Program-made: the position numbers and the translations under genes
Notes under the pieces: generated by a model
Seen by the model: only the letters and a program-made list of their open reading frames with translations
The model's database searches: none
Told to the model about the DNA's origin: nothing
From: Loxodes magnus
Taxonomy: Eukaryota; Ciliophora; Karyorelictea; Loxodida; Loxodidae
Assembly (NCBI GenBank): GCA_946699065.1
Contig: CAMPDV010000046.1
Span: 124,001-188,000, forward strand
Length of the DNA stretch: 64,000 nucleotides
Direction of reading: 5' to 3'
Part shown: one piece after another, positions 13,163 through 24,863 of the stretch
How the letters are laid out: every line of letters begins with the position of its first letter
Position numbering within the stretch: position 1 is the stretch's first letter

Positions 13163-14840
13163 TCCAATTTAATTTTAATTTTAAACTAAAAAAATTTTTG
13201 GTCATCTTTAATTAGAGAAAATGTTTCCTCCAATTAAAGACAATAAAAGTTTTTATGTTCACTTTCAACTGTACATATCTTAATCTGAGTCAATTTCAAA
13301 CTGGGATAGTTCTTCTTTTTCTTCAAGGAGCTCTTAGAATTGTTCTTCCATCTTCTTGTAGTTTATCTCCAGCTTCTCTAAATAAATTCGAAGTTAGTCA
13401 TTGTCCTTTTGAAGTTATTTGTTTTATTATTACTAATTGTCAAAATCCTACATAAGTAATGTCAAGCTTGAGTTAATTAAGGTGTTTTCTTTCTATATAT
13501 ACCTCCATAGTAGTTGCAATATATTCTTCTTGATGTTCCAAATTCCTTCTTGTGCCTCTAAAGTACTCTTTTTCACTATAGACATTATTTTCATAAATGT
13601 CCAGTCCTTTTACAGCAGTAACAACGTTTTATTAAGGGTTTTAAATAAGAATGTTATTGTATTTAATTTTTGTTTTCAATTTCCATCTTATCTACTTGAG
13701 ATTAGTTTTTTTTAATTTTAGGATGAATCTTTTCTTTAGTTTGTTATGAATTCTTTGCTATATTTTATTCTTATTAATCAAATTTGGAGTCTAAGGCTTC
13801 AATTTAAAACTATACTTAACTTTATTCTTTATCTTCTTTTTATTTATCTTAGAATAGAAGTCGAAGATTCTAGTTTTCTTACTTCAAAATCTAAATTTCA
13901 GTATTCATTTTCTCGATTAATGAGTAAAGCTAAACGATGTCTTGTTCATGGGGTTTCTCAAGTTTCTTAATTTTGCAAGGAAATTCTTCTTTTTAAAATC
14001 CTTAACAGGCATAGATCTATCTTTTTTAGATTCTTAATTCTTGTTATTAAACTGATTCGTAGGATTGTTCTTTTAGATTAGACTAGAAAGTTTAGATTAC
14101 CGGGCTTTTTTCCATTTTTTTTGATTATATTACATTAAGATTATTTAAAAGTTATTCTTGATATGAGTATTTGCAATTTTATAATCTTTTCTATCATCTC
14201 ATTAAGTCCTGATATTGTAGATGGAGTAATGTTATTCCATAATCAACTTAGGGTAGGATAAACATTCTGCAAAGAGTTTTGAAGATGTAAGAAGATGCTG
14301 CGCCGTATTTATAAAGAATACCAGTAGTTCTTAAAGCAGCTATTCTAAAATCTGAAACTTTTGCTGCACAATGGAGTTTATAATTAGACTTGCCACCAAG
14401 TTTAAACCTAGATAAGTAATTTAATTTTTCTAAACAATAGATGCACCATTAATATTTAAATTTACTTATCTTTCTTTTTCATTTTTCTTTAAAAAACTAA
14501 TCACTTCAAATTTTGTCTCATTAATGCTAAGTTTAACTCAAGAAAAAACTTTAATTGTGGCTTAAAACAATTTTTAGGCATTTTATTAAGAATTTGATAG
14601 TTTTATTAAATCATCAGCAAAACCACGTACTATAAATGTTTAAGAGCAAATTTAGAATCCATATTTCTTTTAGCTTTCTTCTAGATATCTTAAAACAATA
14701 TCATATAATATAGTACTAGTTCAGGACTTCCTCATATAACTCCTTTGTTTATTTTAATTGACCTTGTTAGCTATCCATCAATTATGAACTTAGCATAAAT
14801 ATTATTATAAAACGATTTAAAGCAAAGATTTGAAAGCTAA
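13163..14840 (-). mobile_element. 5'-truncated LINE (RT 3' part), copy 1
   Basis: Minus-strand reading with TAA/TAG=Q gives the second half of a LINE reverse transcriptase: 'GFADDLIKLSNS' (the YADD-type catalytic box), then 'INETKFEVISFLKK' and 'ITYLGLNL', as in the two LINEs at 40-51 kb. Homology to those elements fades at about 14830, so the endonuclease and first ORF are missing. The low-coordinate end has the same tail as the intact LINE ('tttaattttaattttaaac') preceded by a stem-loop at 13205-13240. This is the usual 5'-truncated product of target-primed reverse transcription. The reading frame may contain shifts, and I found no convincing target-site duplication. Confidence 0.7.
13205..13240 (-). 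other. LINE 3' stem-loop, copy 1
   Basis: A perfect 9-bp inverted repeat (TCTTTAATT ... AATTAAAGA) lies 40 bp inside the LINE 3' end. The intact LINE has the same arrangement at 45311-45352. Such 3' structures are often the RT recognition site in LINEs; that role is inferred here. Confidence 0.55.
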
Positions 14841-16054
14841 ATAATTTATTTAATTTATGACTGTGGTTAATAATTTCTAGCTTAGCATAATATATTATAT
14901 ATAAATAATCTTTAGCTTTATTAAATAAAAGGACAATATTAGCATATATAGATGGTATTTGATTATTTAATTTTAATTATACTGTCTAAGTAATTAACTC
15001 TGTATAGCATTTTATTTTAATTATAATAAAGCAGAGGTTATAAGCATATAAAGGATAGAATGCTTAATATACCATTTATAGTTATAAAATAAATGTAATT
15101 ATTAAAACCTACTAAATAAGCTATTAATTAAAGGAAAAATAAAATTTAATATTTTATAGAAGTTTCTCATTCAAGTATTATATTTCTATACCTACAAGTA
15201 TCTACCTTATTATTTATTCCACAAACTTAATTAAGGTTTGATCTTATGAATAGCTATTTTTTTAAAAAGGTAAAGTTGGGTAGATAAATTTTTTAATTAA
15301 TTAATGTTTAGTTTTAAGAAATTCTCCTTAATGATTTCTATTTTAGGAAGTTGCATAAAGTTAAAATAAAGAATATTTAACATTTAATAATAAATAAAGG
15401 ATATAACAACCTTTAAAATAAATAAGTTAGAAATATAAATTAAATCTTAAACAAATAAATGTACATCTAATTATTTATCTATACCCACAAATTTATCAAG
15501 CTTCCTTATAAAAAGTCGTATAAACAAGATAATCTAAAATCTAGTTTATCATTCTAATAAATTATTAAGAAGTTATTCTTATAAACATTAAAATTATCTT
15601 TAAAATGCTTTAGTAAGATAATTTTATAAAGTGTAAAGATTAGAAAATTAAATCTATAATTTTTAATTTTAAATAATTGAAGATAATTATTAAATATAAA
15701 TTAGAGTGCATTAAAATATCGTAAACTTTTTATTAAGTAATTAAAGTAGCTTGTATCCTTATGAATAATAAATTAGAAAGACATTTTAAAAAATACATTT
15801 TTATTTAAATAATAAGTATTAAAATTTATCACATTCATAAGAAACTTACTCAATCATTTTGTCGTTTTTAAATTATAATTGACAAGATAATTCTTTATTT
15901 TAGATTCTACTTTAGACTTTTATAAAGAGTTGTGGTAACGATTGAAAGTAGATAATTATTTGCTTATAAGTTTCTTTAATATTTTTAAATTTGTTCTATT
16001 AGACTTTGAGTAATTTATCTAATTTATTATATTAATTTTTTATTTTTATCTAAA
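14841..16054. other. AT-rich spacer
   Basis: Very AT-rich sequence between the truncated LINE and the next probable gene. I see no conserved motif, RNA gene or convincing frame. The equivalent in copy 2 is 26542-27755. Confidence 0.4.
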
Positions 16055-17462
16055 ATGTTCATTATTATATTAAGTTAGAATATTCAGTTTTATCTTTGCA
16101 ATAGTTAAAGTTTTCTTCTGCTATTTATATTGGAATTTCTATTTTTTTATTTATTAAATGATGTACCAATCCTAAAAAATATTCTGTACCGTAAATGGGT
16201 AATTATTGAAGATTTGCAAATTTTTAATCTCAAGATGGTTTAGTAAACATCATATGAACAGTTAATCCATGAATTTCTTTCTTATTCAAATGTTCTTATC
16301 TTAACTTCAATATAGATAACTTTATCATTTATGAACTTCTAAACTTTTTTACTCTGAAAATCACAAATAATCCTATTATTACATACAAATTTATTAGATA
16401 TTATTGACAGAAAATTAGATAAAGCAAAATTTTAGTTGAATTTATAAATTTTATTTGAGATAACTTTTTAAATGTAAAACAGTTTAGTTTTAAAATAACT
16501 GCATAATATTAGTTTGAAGTAAATCTTACACTCCTATTCTTAATCTAAATACTAAATAAACACATTTATTCCTCCCTATTTATTTTACTAAATTATTCAA
16601 GATAAGATTTTTGCGTTTTTTTCAGAATATTTAGATCTTTTTGAGATAAAAAGTTTTGAAAAAATTGAAGTTTCGGAATTTTCAAGTTTTTTAAAGCGTT
16701 TACAGAAATTCTTAAGTTTAGTAAAGAGACTTGAGATTAAGAAAAATTTTAAAGCTGTCTTGCATTATACACATATAATCGATGATACTGTTTTGATTAT
16801 TATTCTGCTTAAATGAAAATTTAATTAATCTTTTAGACATTGAACTTTTTAAATGAAACAGTGAACAGAATATGATGAAAGTAAAATAGATTAAACATCA
16901 GACGCTAGAACACTTTTCAATTTCTCTATATTGCATGAAGAAAGCTAAAAGATCAAGAGTAAGTAGAGAAGTATGAATAAACTTTGCTTAATTTAAGTGT
17001 CACTGCAAGTATATAGCTAGAATATGTTCTTGAAAGAATACTTGCATTTGAAAAAGGTAACTTAGAGTAATAAATTTATAAACTGATGTAGGAATTAACA
17101 AATTAACTTTAAAGATAAATAAATCAATAGTTACCTTAAAACAATTAAGTACTTTTGAAAAAGTTGAGGATGCATTAGTAGTGAAGTATATAAGAAAAAT
17201 GAGATGCTCTCCTTGCAAAGAATTTGTTCAGATAGTTTGTCAGTGCTCTATTCAAAATGAATTAAGAAGAGAAATATTATATTTGTAATTAAATGAGTTC
17301 TTTTACCTTCACATTACTTCTCACTCCTCAGTATCTTAATCTCCATATAGTTTCTATACAACCGAAAGGGAGATTATGGCGGCTGTTTCTAGATCGATTT
17401 GGGCTTCTCCTTGCTCTCTTAGAGAAAATTTGACATCATTCCTGAGGTTACAGAAGAGTTGA
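16055..17462 (+). CDS. Probable intron-containing gene, zinc-finger-like C-terminus (copy 1)
   Basis: A plus-strand frame open from ATG 16055 to about 17066 (TGA=W) reads as ordinary protein, best between 16.6 and 17.05 kb ('EYLDLFEIKSFEKIEVSEF', 'FRHWTFQMKQWTEYDESKI'). A second frame then continues ('STFEKVEDALVVKYIRKM', 'RCSPCKEFVQIVCQC') to TGA at 17460. The C-x2-C...C-x-C group looks like half of a B-box or other zinc site; the function is unknown. The frame change would be solved by a 25-nt GT-AG intron at 17067-17091, which is longer than the 15-16 nt introns elsewhere. The first 200 codons are weak. A minus-strand frame (ATG 17479 to TGA 17252) overlaps the 3' end and is a competing call. 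Confidence 0.4.
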
Positions 17463-17738
17463 AATTGCTTGAACGTCATAAACCATTTTAATTATTTTTA
17501 TTTTTAACATAATTTGGTTAAATGACTCACCACAATGAAATTTTGCTTAGATCTATTTGAATTACATTAAAACTAAATTATTTTAATATAAAAATCTACT
17601 GGCAACCTTAAATTTTGTTTATTTAAAGTTATTTAAGTAGGTTCTACTTTACGTAAAACTGATAAATTGAAATCCAATTTTATTTTATTTTAGACTTAAA
17701 ATCTATTTCGATTATTTTTTAGTTTTTTAACATAAAAA

Positions 17739-18470
17739 ATGTCTGCTAAAAAACTTAAACTTCTAAATATAGGTAAATAGAAAGGAAGCTATATAGAACA
17801 GAAGAATAAGTGTTAAAATCTTTAACTGCTAAATAGAGAAGTTATGATTTTTATAAAAACCTTTAAATCCATAAAATTCGCACTCAAATTAAATGAATTC
17901 CTTTCCTCTTTTAATAATTTAATTTTTCATATCTTTCATAAAAAATTAATCAACTAAGATTAGAAATTCAAGATCAAGAACGGAAAATTAAATATTCAAA
18001 GAGATAACTGATGCAAATAGTTAAACCGAGTGCAGTCTCATGAAGTAATTTTGAATACGAATAAAGATAAATCTTAAATAACTTAAGTTAATGCGTATTA
18101 AGATAAAAGACTGCATCTCAATAAAATTAATTTCAACAAACTGAGGAAATCAAAACAAAGAAAACATAAGAAGCAAAATCCGAAAACCCAGATACGGAGG
18201 TGTAAAAACTAAAAAATACAATAAAAATAATTTTTTTAATTCCGCAGCATAAATATTGGAAATACCCTGAGTTTATAAATGAGAAAAGCAATTGAAATTA
18301 GGAAATGTTTAAGCTAAAATATTTTGTGCACTTCCTAATGGATATTTCCATAGAAGAAAACACATAAAACATTACATGAAATAAAAGCTATAATAAGCGG
18401 AAAAAACGAAAACGTTGTCATTATTATGGATCCAGGAAACTGCATTGTGAAAACATGGTGGAAGCTGTAA
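17739..18470 (+). CDS. Small basic hypothetical protein (copy 1)
   Basis: Reads from ATG 17739 (MSAKKLKLLNIGKQKGSYIE...) through a Lys/Gln/Asn-rich chain of about 243 residues. It includes a very basic stretch (KSKQRKHKKQNPKTQIRR) and a C-terminal segment that looks like a folded domain (VVIIMDPGNCIVKTWWKL). One TGA is read as W (...RDNWCKQL...). No family is recognised; the basic region suggests nucleic-acid or ribosome binding, a weak guess. After WWKLQN the sequence turns AT-rich, but no in-frame TGA appears before the next gene's ATG at 18681, which is in the same frame. It therefore either ends at TAA 18468, has an intron, or is fused to the WD40 gene. The end given here is provisional. 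Confidence 0.5.
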
Positions 18471-18680
18471 AATTAAACTTTTAATACATTATTATAATAC
18501 TTTAACCATATTTTTTATTAAACATTTAATAGCTTATTTCAATGTTAATTCATTAATTCGATCGCTTTTATTAGAAATTTTTATGGCTTGCTTTTAGAAA
18601 AAATTATTCGTTTTTTTACTTTTTGTCGTAACTCCTAACTTTATCCCCTATTTAAAGAACCTCAGATTTAATAAATTATA

Positions 18681-19814
18681 ATGTCATAAATACCTGACTT
18701 GCGAGAAGAAATAGAGGCTGCATAATAAACTGTGCTCAGTCTTAATAAATAACTTGAACTGTTGAATAAGAAAAGCAAGGTTGATTAAAAAATAATTGAG
18801 AAAAAGGAGAAACTCGAATAAGACATTTAATACTATAAGAAGAGTATTGATGACCTATGAAATTAAATAGCTGAATTAGTTGATTCCAAAAGGTATTGGG
18901 ACTCCATAAATCTGAAATATGAGTTAAAGTCTGGACACCATGAGAAAATTAAAACTATCGTGATATCTCCCAATAGAAAATTTTTCTTGTCGGCATCCGC
19001 TGATTAAAATATTGCAGTGTGAGATATGTCCACGCTAAAAAAAATAAAAACATTGCCGGAACACACTAGTTGCTTTAATTCTATAGCTGTAGAACCCAAT
19101 GGAAATTGGTTCATATCTGGAAGTCAAGAAGGAAATGTCAAAGTATGGGACGCACAATCATTCGAGCAAATATATACTCTTGAAGGAGGACATACTAATT
19201 TGATTTGGTCTGCCAAAGTTTCACCTGATTCGAAGTAGTTTGTTTGCGGGTCAGTAGATACAACAATCAGTGTGTGGGACTCTGTTACATACAAGAATAT
19301 TAAAAAACTTCAAACTCCCAACTCTTCTGAAGTTTATTCATTGAGCATTTCACGTGATTGACTGGTCTCAGGTTCAGGAAAGCATTCTGATGGAGATAAA
19401 TTTTGAATATTTGTTTGAAATAGCAAGAATTTCAATCTCCAAAAAATTCTAAAAGGTCATACTAATATAATTTGATAACTAGCTCTAAATGAAAAATACT
19501 TGATATCTGGCTCTTTTGATAATCTAATTTTAGTATGGAGCACGTAAACATGGGAGATTTTAAATAAAATAAGCTGTCATACTCTTCCTATTTTTTCATT
19601 GGTGTTAACCTAAAAATATCTGATATCAACATCTGCTGATAAAACATTATAGGTACACAGAATACTAAATAATAAATTTTGACACATAAAAACGTTTAGA
19701 GAATAACAAGTCGTGTTAATAGGGATGGACTTTGATGAAAAGAAAGGAAGAATCATTGCAGGAGGAGAGAAAAGTTACGATGAGGAGTTTAAACTATTCA
19801 TATTTGAAGCATGA
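18681..19814 (+). CDS. Coiled-coil plus seven-blade WD40 protein (copy 1)
   Basis: A clean 377-residue ORF from ATG 18681 to TGA 19812-19814. Residues 1-80 are charged and heptad-like (MSQIPDLREEIEAAQQTVLS..., then KKEKLEQDIQYYKKSIDDLW), a coiled coil. Residues about 84-377 form seven WD40 blades ('SADQNIAVWDMST', 'SGSQEGNVKVWDAQS', 'GSVDTTISVWDSVT' and so on), enough for one propeller, so probably a protein-interaction scaffold. TGA is W at blade positions where W is expected ('NIAVWD', 'FWIFVWNSKN', 'IIWQLAL') and is also the terminator, directly showing its dual use. TAA/TAG are Q throughout. Standard-code tools would find only a 70-residue piece at 19026-19238. The AT-rich spacer before it may contain its promoter; none is recognisable. 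Confidence 0.9.
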
Positions 19815-21186
19815 ACTTAAGCAATTAAAACATAAAAAACTTAAATATATTAGCATTAAAAGTAAAAAAAGTTTTAAAAAATTGCATAAAAGCAATAAAA
19901 AATAAACTATAAAAATATAAAGATTAATAAATTTAATTATGCATATTTACAATTGACTATTTAGATTTAGGGTTAGAAATAATTTGATAAAGCTTTGAAT
20001 CTGAGTATAATTATTTTATAGTATATTTTGAAAGTATTTATTTAATTTGCTATAATATTATCTTCTTATCTCATAAATTTAAAATATTTAATTCCAGTAA
20101 TTTTAGTCTAAAGCTATAACTTTTTAATTAAAAATTGCAATAATACAAAATAAAGTTTTAATTACAAATGATGGTGTATTATTCTATTGATTTATCTATT
20201 TTTCATGCTATTTTGAATAAATCTTATTTAAGCCTTGCTCTTATTACAAATAAAGAATGTTCCTTCTATAAATTTTACTTTATCTCTAAATTACAAGATA
20301 AATTCCAGTAGCTGTCTATTTTTTACTATCAATTTAATTAATAGAAACTAGCATTGCTTCAGGATCATTTTAAAAGCAAACCTCATAGCTATTAAACGAG
20401 AGTATTTAAGAAATGTTTAATAATGATAACTTTTAATAGAAATCTTGCTTAAAGTAAGTTTTATTTATAGCACATAAACCTACAAGAAGAGCAGATGATA
20501 AAATAGTTGCATTATTTCACTATGAATAATAAAAGAGGAATAAGTTTAAAAGTAAAATATGCAGTTACTTCTTTAATGCTCTTATTAAAAGTCATTTTAT
20601 GTAATCCTTTAAATTCCTTATACCTTACTCACCAATTATAGTCAATATTTAAAAGCCATTATAATTACTTACGAAACTAACTTTTAATATATAATATCAG
20701 TATCCTTAATTTTATTTATTAAACCTCATATAATTTATAATGATTGGTATCAAAATGTTTGAGTGATATAATTAAATGCAGCTTCATTGATTTATCTTTC
20801 CTAGAATGTAATTTTTATATTTTACTATCAAAAGAGTATTCCTCAATTTAATGTAAAGCTTTCTATTTTTTATATTATTTTTTTATAACTTACAAAAGTG
20901 ATGTATAAAAACTAATACTTCTAACTTCGCTTAATAGCAACCATTCTCATTCAAATTTTATTTCCATTACATTTAAATATCTTCTTTAATCAGATACTAA
21001 ATCTATCCTAACAAATCCCATTCTGATCTAAATTCCTTCAATTAAATTCTGAAGACTAAGTAGCCAAATAAATAATTATAAGCCTCGCATTCTTAAAATT
21101 ATTTATATCAGCTAGTGCTTTTAGAGTATAGTAGAATTAAGAGTTAGGGAAATTATATTTAAAATTTGAAGTAGCAATACTCTATA
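19815..21186. other. AT-rich region, no clear gene
   Basis: Sequence downstream of the coiled-coil/WD40 gene. Frames are open by chance because only TGA can stop, but none shows conserved motifs. The copy 2 equivalent is 31516-32887. Confidence 0.35.
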
Positions 21187-21447
21187 ATGAGAGAGACCAT
21201 GAATAAATTGTATATTCCCATTAATATTTCAATCTATAAATTCTTTGTTGCTTTTCTTAAATACTCATTATTTATAAATCATTTATCACTAAAAGAATTT
21301 CCATTCCCAGAAGACTTACTAATAGTAGCTTCTTTAGGCAATAAAGGATTCAAACAATTAGTAAGAGTTTATCACATACTTCTAAATACTTCTAATATTG
21401 AGAATATTCAGTTTATTTATACCTGGAAAAGGCCTCTTCAAACCTGA
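21187..21447 (+). CDS. Hypothetical small protein (copy 1)
   Basis: An 86-codon ORF ending in TGA (MRETMNKLYIPINIS..., later KEFPFPEDLLIVASLGNKGF) with balanced residue use and no in-frame TAA/TAG or TGA before its end. It is unusual here in being open even in the standard code. No family is recognised. It may be only part of a longer gene, and a minus-strand alternative cannot be excluded. Confidence 0.3.
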   Translation: MRETMNKLYIPINISIYKFFVAFLKYSLFINHLSLKEFPFPEDLLIVASLGNKGFKQLVRVYHILLNTSNIENIQFIYTWKRPLQT

Positions 21448-21755
21448 TAAAACTTAATAGATTTAGTATTTTATGCAACTAAAAGAAATTTGATTGATCA
21501 GAATTAAATAAGAAACTTAGCCAAAATTTTTTTATGTCACTAGTTTATATGAACTCAATATTTCAGCACCAACTAATGGAGATTTACTACCTAAAAATCT
21601 TAAATTAATTTAATATCTTATAACTAAAGCATTCTCTCCTTAACCACATGTTTTATTTCTTACTTTTTACATTCATAAGTCTGTCCTTTATTAACTCCAG
21701 AAAATTTTAATTTACTGTCTACTTTAGAAATAAGTTAGAAAGATAAGAAACCTGT

Positions 21756-22425
21756 ATAAAAGAAAATTAAATACAGTTAGAATAAATTTAAATAAAGAAG
21801 ATTTCTAATAAAGCTAAAATCAAACCTAAAAAGTAAGTCTAATTTGGATATAAGACAATAATGTAAACTATGGCTAGTTCAAACCAATTAGTCTAAGAAA
21901 TTAGATATTACATTTAAAATATATTCAATTATGCATGAGAGGCTTAATTTTATTACCAAATATGCATTTAAGTGTGAAAAGTACCTTCAGGTTTCGTTGA
22001 AGAGTTTATTAAATCTGAAGTTAAAAACTCATACATTGACATGAAATTTTAAAATAAACTATAATAATATTAGAGGGATTAAGCAACTCTTGAAAAATAT
22101 TAAAAATTTAAACCAGATAATCATATTTCATTTTAAAATTAGCATCAACAGGTATATAAGCTAATGAGGTAATATTAAACTAAAAAATCTTATTTATCAA
22201 TAACTAATTAACTCTTATAAAAGGATTCAGATAAAAATTCTCTTAGACTCTAAAGCATTTATCATGGCAGATGCTTTATTCAACCAAGAAGTCTAAACTG
22301 AATAAAATCATAAAAATTATCTTTGAAGAATGGAAAATCCATGGTAAAGACCTTTTAAAGGAGATAATTATGCAATTGGTTAACTTTAATTTTATTTAAT
22401 AAAAAAGATTAGCTGAAACCTAGGG
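21756..22425 (+). other. Possible coding region, frame unresolved
   Basis: A plus-strand frame around 21861 reads well (MQTMASSNQLVQEIRYYIQN..., W from TGA in 'NYAWEAQ' and 'QVWKVPSGF'). A second frame near 22.26-22.40 kb contains 'PFKGDNYAIGQL', which faintly recalls the G-D-x-x-G turn of cyclic-nucleotide-binding domains. In that frame the differences between the two copies (33.88-34.13 kb) are often conservative (D/N, V/I, E/K). I cannot fix exons or strand. Confidence 0.25.
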
Positions 22426-24439
22426 TTGTCTAGGAGAAATATATATTATCTGAGTATAATAATACTCTATATTTTACTATATATAAATACAAATTATTTA
22501 ACTGTAAAATTTTATACTTTTCATCTCGATAAGTAAATGCTGAGATTTAACTATTTAAACTTCTAATAAAGGGAGAAATTATACATCTCAAGATTAAAAA
22601 TTATAGCATTTTAATATTGCTAAAAGTAAATAACAAAGCTTTGATAATATTCTAGAGAATTTATATAAATAATATGAGGAAATTCTAGATAATCAAAAAT
22701 ATTAAAACATATACTCTACAAATCATTAGAATGATTCCTTTGGTGAAAAATCTAGAAATTTAAATTTGGAGTTCAGATATGAAATTACAAATTTAAAAAA
22801 TTACTACTAAAGGACATTGTTTCTTGTAAAATTTAGAAGATTAAATATAAAGTTCTAGACCTTTAAAAGAAAGTTAGAATAAAAAAGTAAAAGAAAAATT
22901 GGTTTAAAAATACTATTCTAAGTAAATACATACATATTTGTTTAAGAGGTTCCTTGAGAAGCAAAGTAGAATATAGGTTGTGTGTACTGAATATAAATAA
23001 ATCGTACAGAACTTAATTTAAAGTTTTTCAAAGTGGAAATTTCTCAAATATTAATAATGAAATTAACACAAATATCTAAAAGAAAAATATAAGACTCTAA
23101 TGAAAAATCTTTAGATTTTGAAGATAATGATCATAATAGGTATAAGTAAGTTAGAGTGATATCTGAAAGTGCAATATAAGTAAAATTGAGTTAGTTTATC
23201 TTATAAGCTCAATATAATTATCTATTTCTCTTTTTTAAATTCCAAATATTGAAATTAAAAGTAAATGTTTAATCTATTTATCAATAAAGAAAATAAGAGA
23301 AAAACTTAACTTTCAATAATTCTTATAAATAATAACTAAATTTAATCATTTAGGGTTGTTTAAAACTTTTCTTAAAATTATCAAATCAAGAAAGAAAATT
23401 GTCCTTAATTCAAATTATTTCCATTTTTTAGAGTATTTTTAAATTAAAAAGATAATTAATTCTAATAAAATAAATAAAAATATAAAAAGGAAATAACACT
23501 GATATAACCCATTTGTAAAATGAAAATTGGATATCTCAAAAGTAATTTTATAAATTAGCAATCTAACTCGTAGTTTCTTTTATTTTAATAGACTATAGAA
23601 AGTTTTAAGTGTCAATAAAATAATAAAATAATAGTCTTTTATAGCATAACATAGCATAGTATAACATAATTTATTAAAGTGATTTCACTTTTTTTTGTTA
23701 ATCACTGAATCAAAAGTTTATAAGATTTTATCAAAATTTATAAGTTTCCAGGTTGTGTCCATCAGGATTTTCCGGATCGTAAATTCTTATCCGGTTCTAT
23801 TTATCCTTCTAACGAATCGCTTGAAGGTAAATTTCAAACTATCATTTCTAAAATCGTCTCATCGCATCAGTAATCATTGGGGTTTCTACATTTAGTTTAA
23901 AATTTTTTTTCTTGTATAAAAACTCCGTCTGGTGAGCAATAGATCTTATATAATTATTAAATTCCTCTCTTAATTTCTTAATATTATTTGTTTCTAAATC
24001 TGTAATATTGATTTTTTCCTTGTGTCATTATTTTTACAATATCAGCATAATTATCTATTTTCTGATAGGAGAAGGACTCTTCTCTTTATTCCAATTTCAG
24101 TCTTATATTAAGTTTTCTATGTTCCAGTTAACTAATTCTTGATCAAAATTTTATTTTAAATTCTATTCGATCTAATTAATTTAGCCTTGCATGATCTGTA
24201 AGGAAGTTTCTTGATTTAGTTAATGCTCAGAGATTTGTTCATTAATCAATTAATTAAGGGAGTTATTAGGGATTAGGTTATTTATTTAAGGTCTTAAACT
24301 TCATTTTTAGCTTTTCATTGTATAATTTTAACAAACAAAAGTTATTGGAGAGGTTTATGTTTTCTTATATGCCATTTATATATATCATAATATAAAACTA
24401 ACATATTTTAAGTTGAAAATTTTGAAAATAGAATTTAAA
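22426..24439. other. Segment present only between the two duplicate copies
   Basis: About 2 kb that follows copy 1 and precedes copy 2, with no counterpart after copy 2. The right part holds the minus-strand gene at 23702-24304. The left part (22426-23700) is AT-rich, with long TGA-poor plus-strand frames but no motif I can name. Confidence 0.6.
23702..24304 (-). CDS. Hypothetical 200-residue protein
   Basis: Minus-strand ORF from ATG 24304 to TGA 23704-23702 (201 codons), invisible in the standard code because of many TAA/TAG (Q) and several TGA (W). The protein begins MKFKTLNKQPNPQQLPQLID. It has a basic helical centre (residues about 70-130, e.g. 'FKIKFWSRISQLEHRKL' and 'YYRFRNKQYQEIKRGIQQLY'), then a Cys/Trp-containing part ('YCSPDGVFIQ', 'CRNPNDYWCDETILEMIV', 'GKSWWTQPGNLQILIK'). 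Composition and spacing look like a real folded protein; no family is recognised. It is the only clear gene that is single-copy within the duplicated region. Confidence 0.6.
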
Positions 24440-24863
24440 ATATTAAAAGGATATATTTATTATAAAAAATATAAATAAGAAGTCTTTTGCATATTATTTC
24501 AAATACTAGTAAAATATATATTTTTTTTTTATTTTCTATCTCAAATATTTTTTTCTCTTTTCCAAACTTTTACAAATTTAAATTTAAAATACTCACACGT
24601 TTTCTCTCTTTTTTTATTAGCAGAATTTAGCAAAAACCAAAAAGTGTTTTTTTAATCTTTTTTTATAACTCAGTCAACCTTTTTATATTTATTCAATTTT
24701 TTTGTTCTTTCTTCAGAATTTAATATTAAATTATTGAACTTAAAATTTAGTTTAAGAATATTATTAATTTATTCCTCTTAAATGCTATCCTCTGCAATTT
24801 TTTAATCAACTTCTCATTAACAAATATTCTCCCAAAACTTAAATCAACAGTCTACGTAAATGA

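Larger units (their letters stand above)
12740..22425. repeat. Large duplication, copy 1
   Basis: Nearly identical to 24440-34125, with an offset of 11700-11701 bp and only scattered single-base differences over the first 9.4 kb. It starts where WD40 array A breaks off, at 'tattaaaagg'. After about 22180 the two copies differ much more. Past 22425 copy 1 runs into about 2 kb of sequence that copy 2 lacks. Confidence 0.92.

Noticed and set aside
13255-13970. Three short plus-strand ORFs (and copies at 24956-25671)
   Set aside because: They lie antisense to the truncated LINE or its tail and show no protein-like motifs.
17000-17218. 72-codon minus-strand ORF (and its copy at 28701)
   Set aside because: Antisense to the better plus-strand reading with the CSPCKEF...CQC motif. 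A longer minus frame from 17479 cannot be excluded but was not preferred.
17338-17475. GC-richer stretch near 17.4 kb as a snRNA/snoRNA
   Set aside because: No C/D or Sm-site pattern; it reads as the end of a coding frame.
12740-24439. The 11.7-kb block as one large transposon
   Set aside because: No terminal inverted repeats, integrase or transposase; it contains ordinary genes and a truncated LINE, so segmental duplication is simpler.
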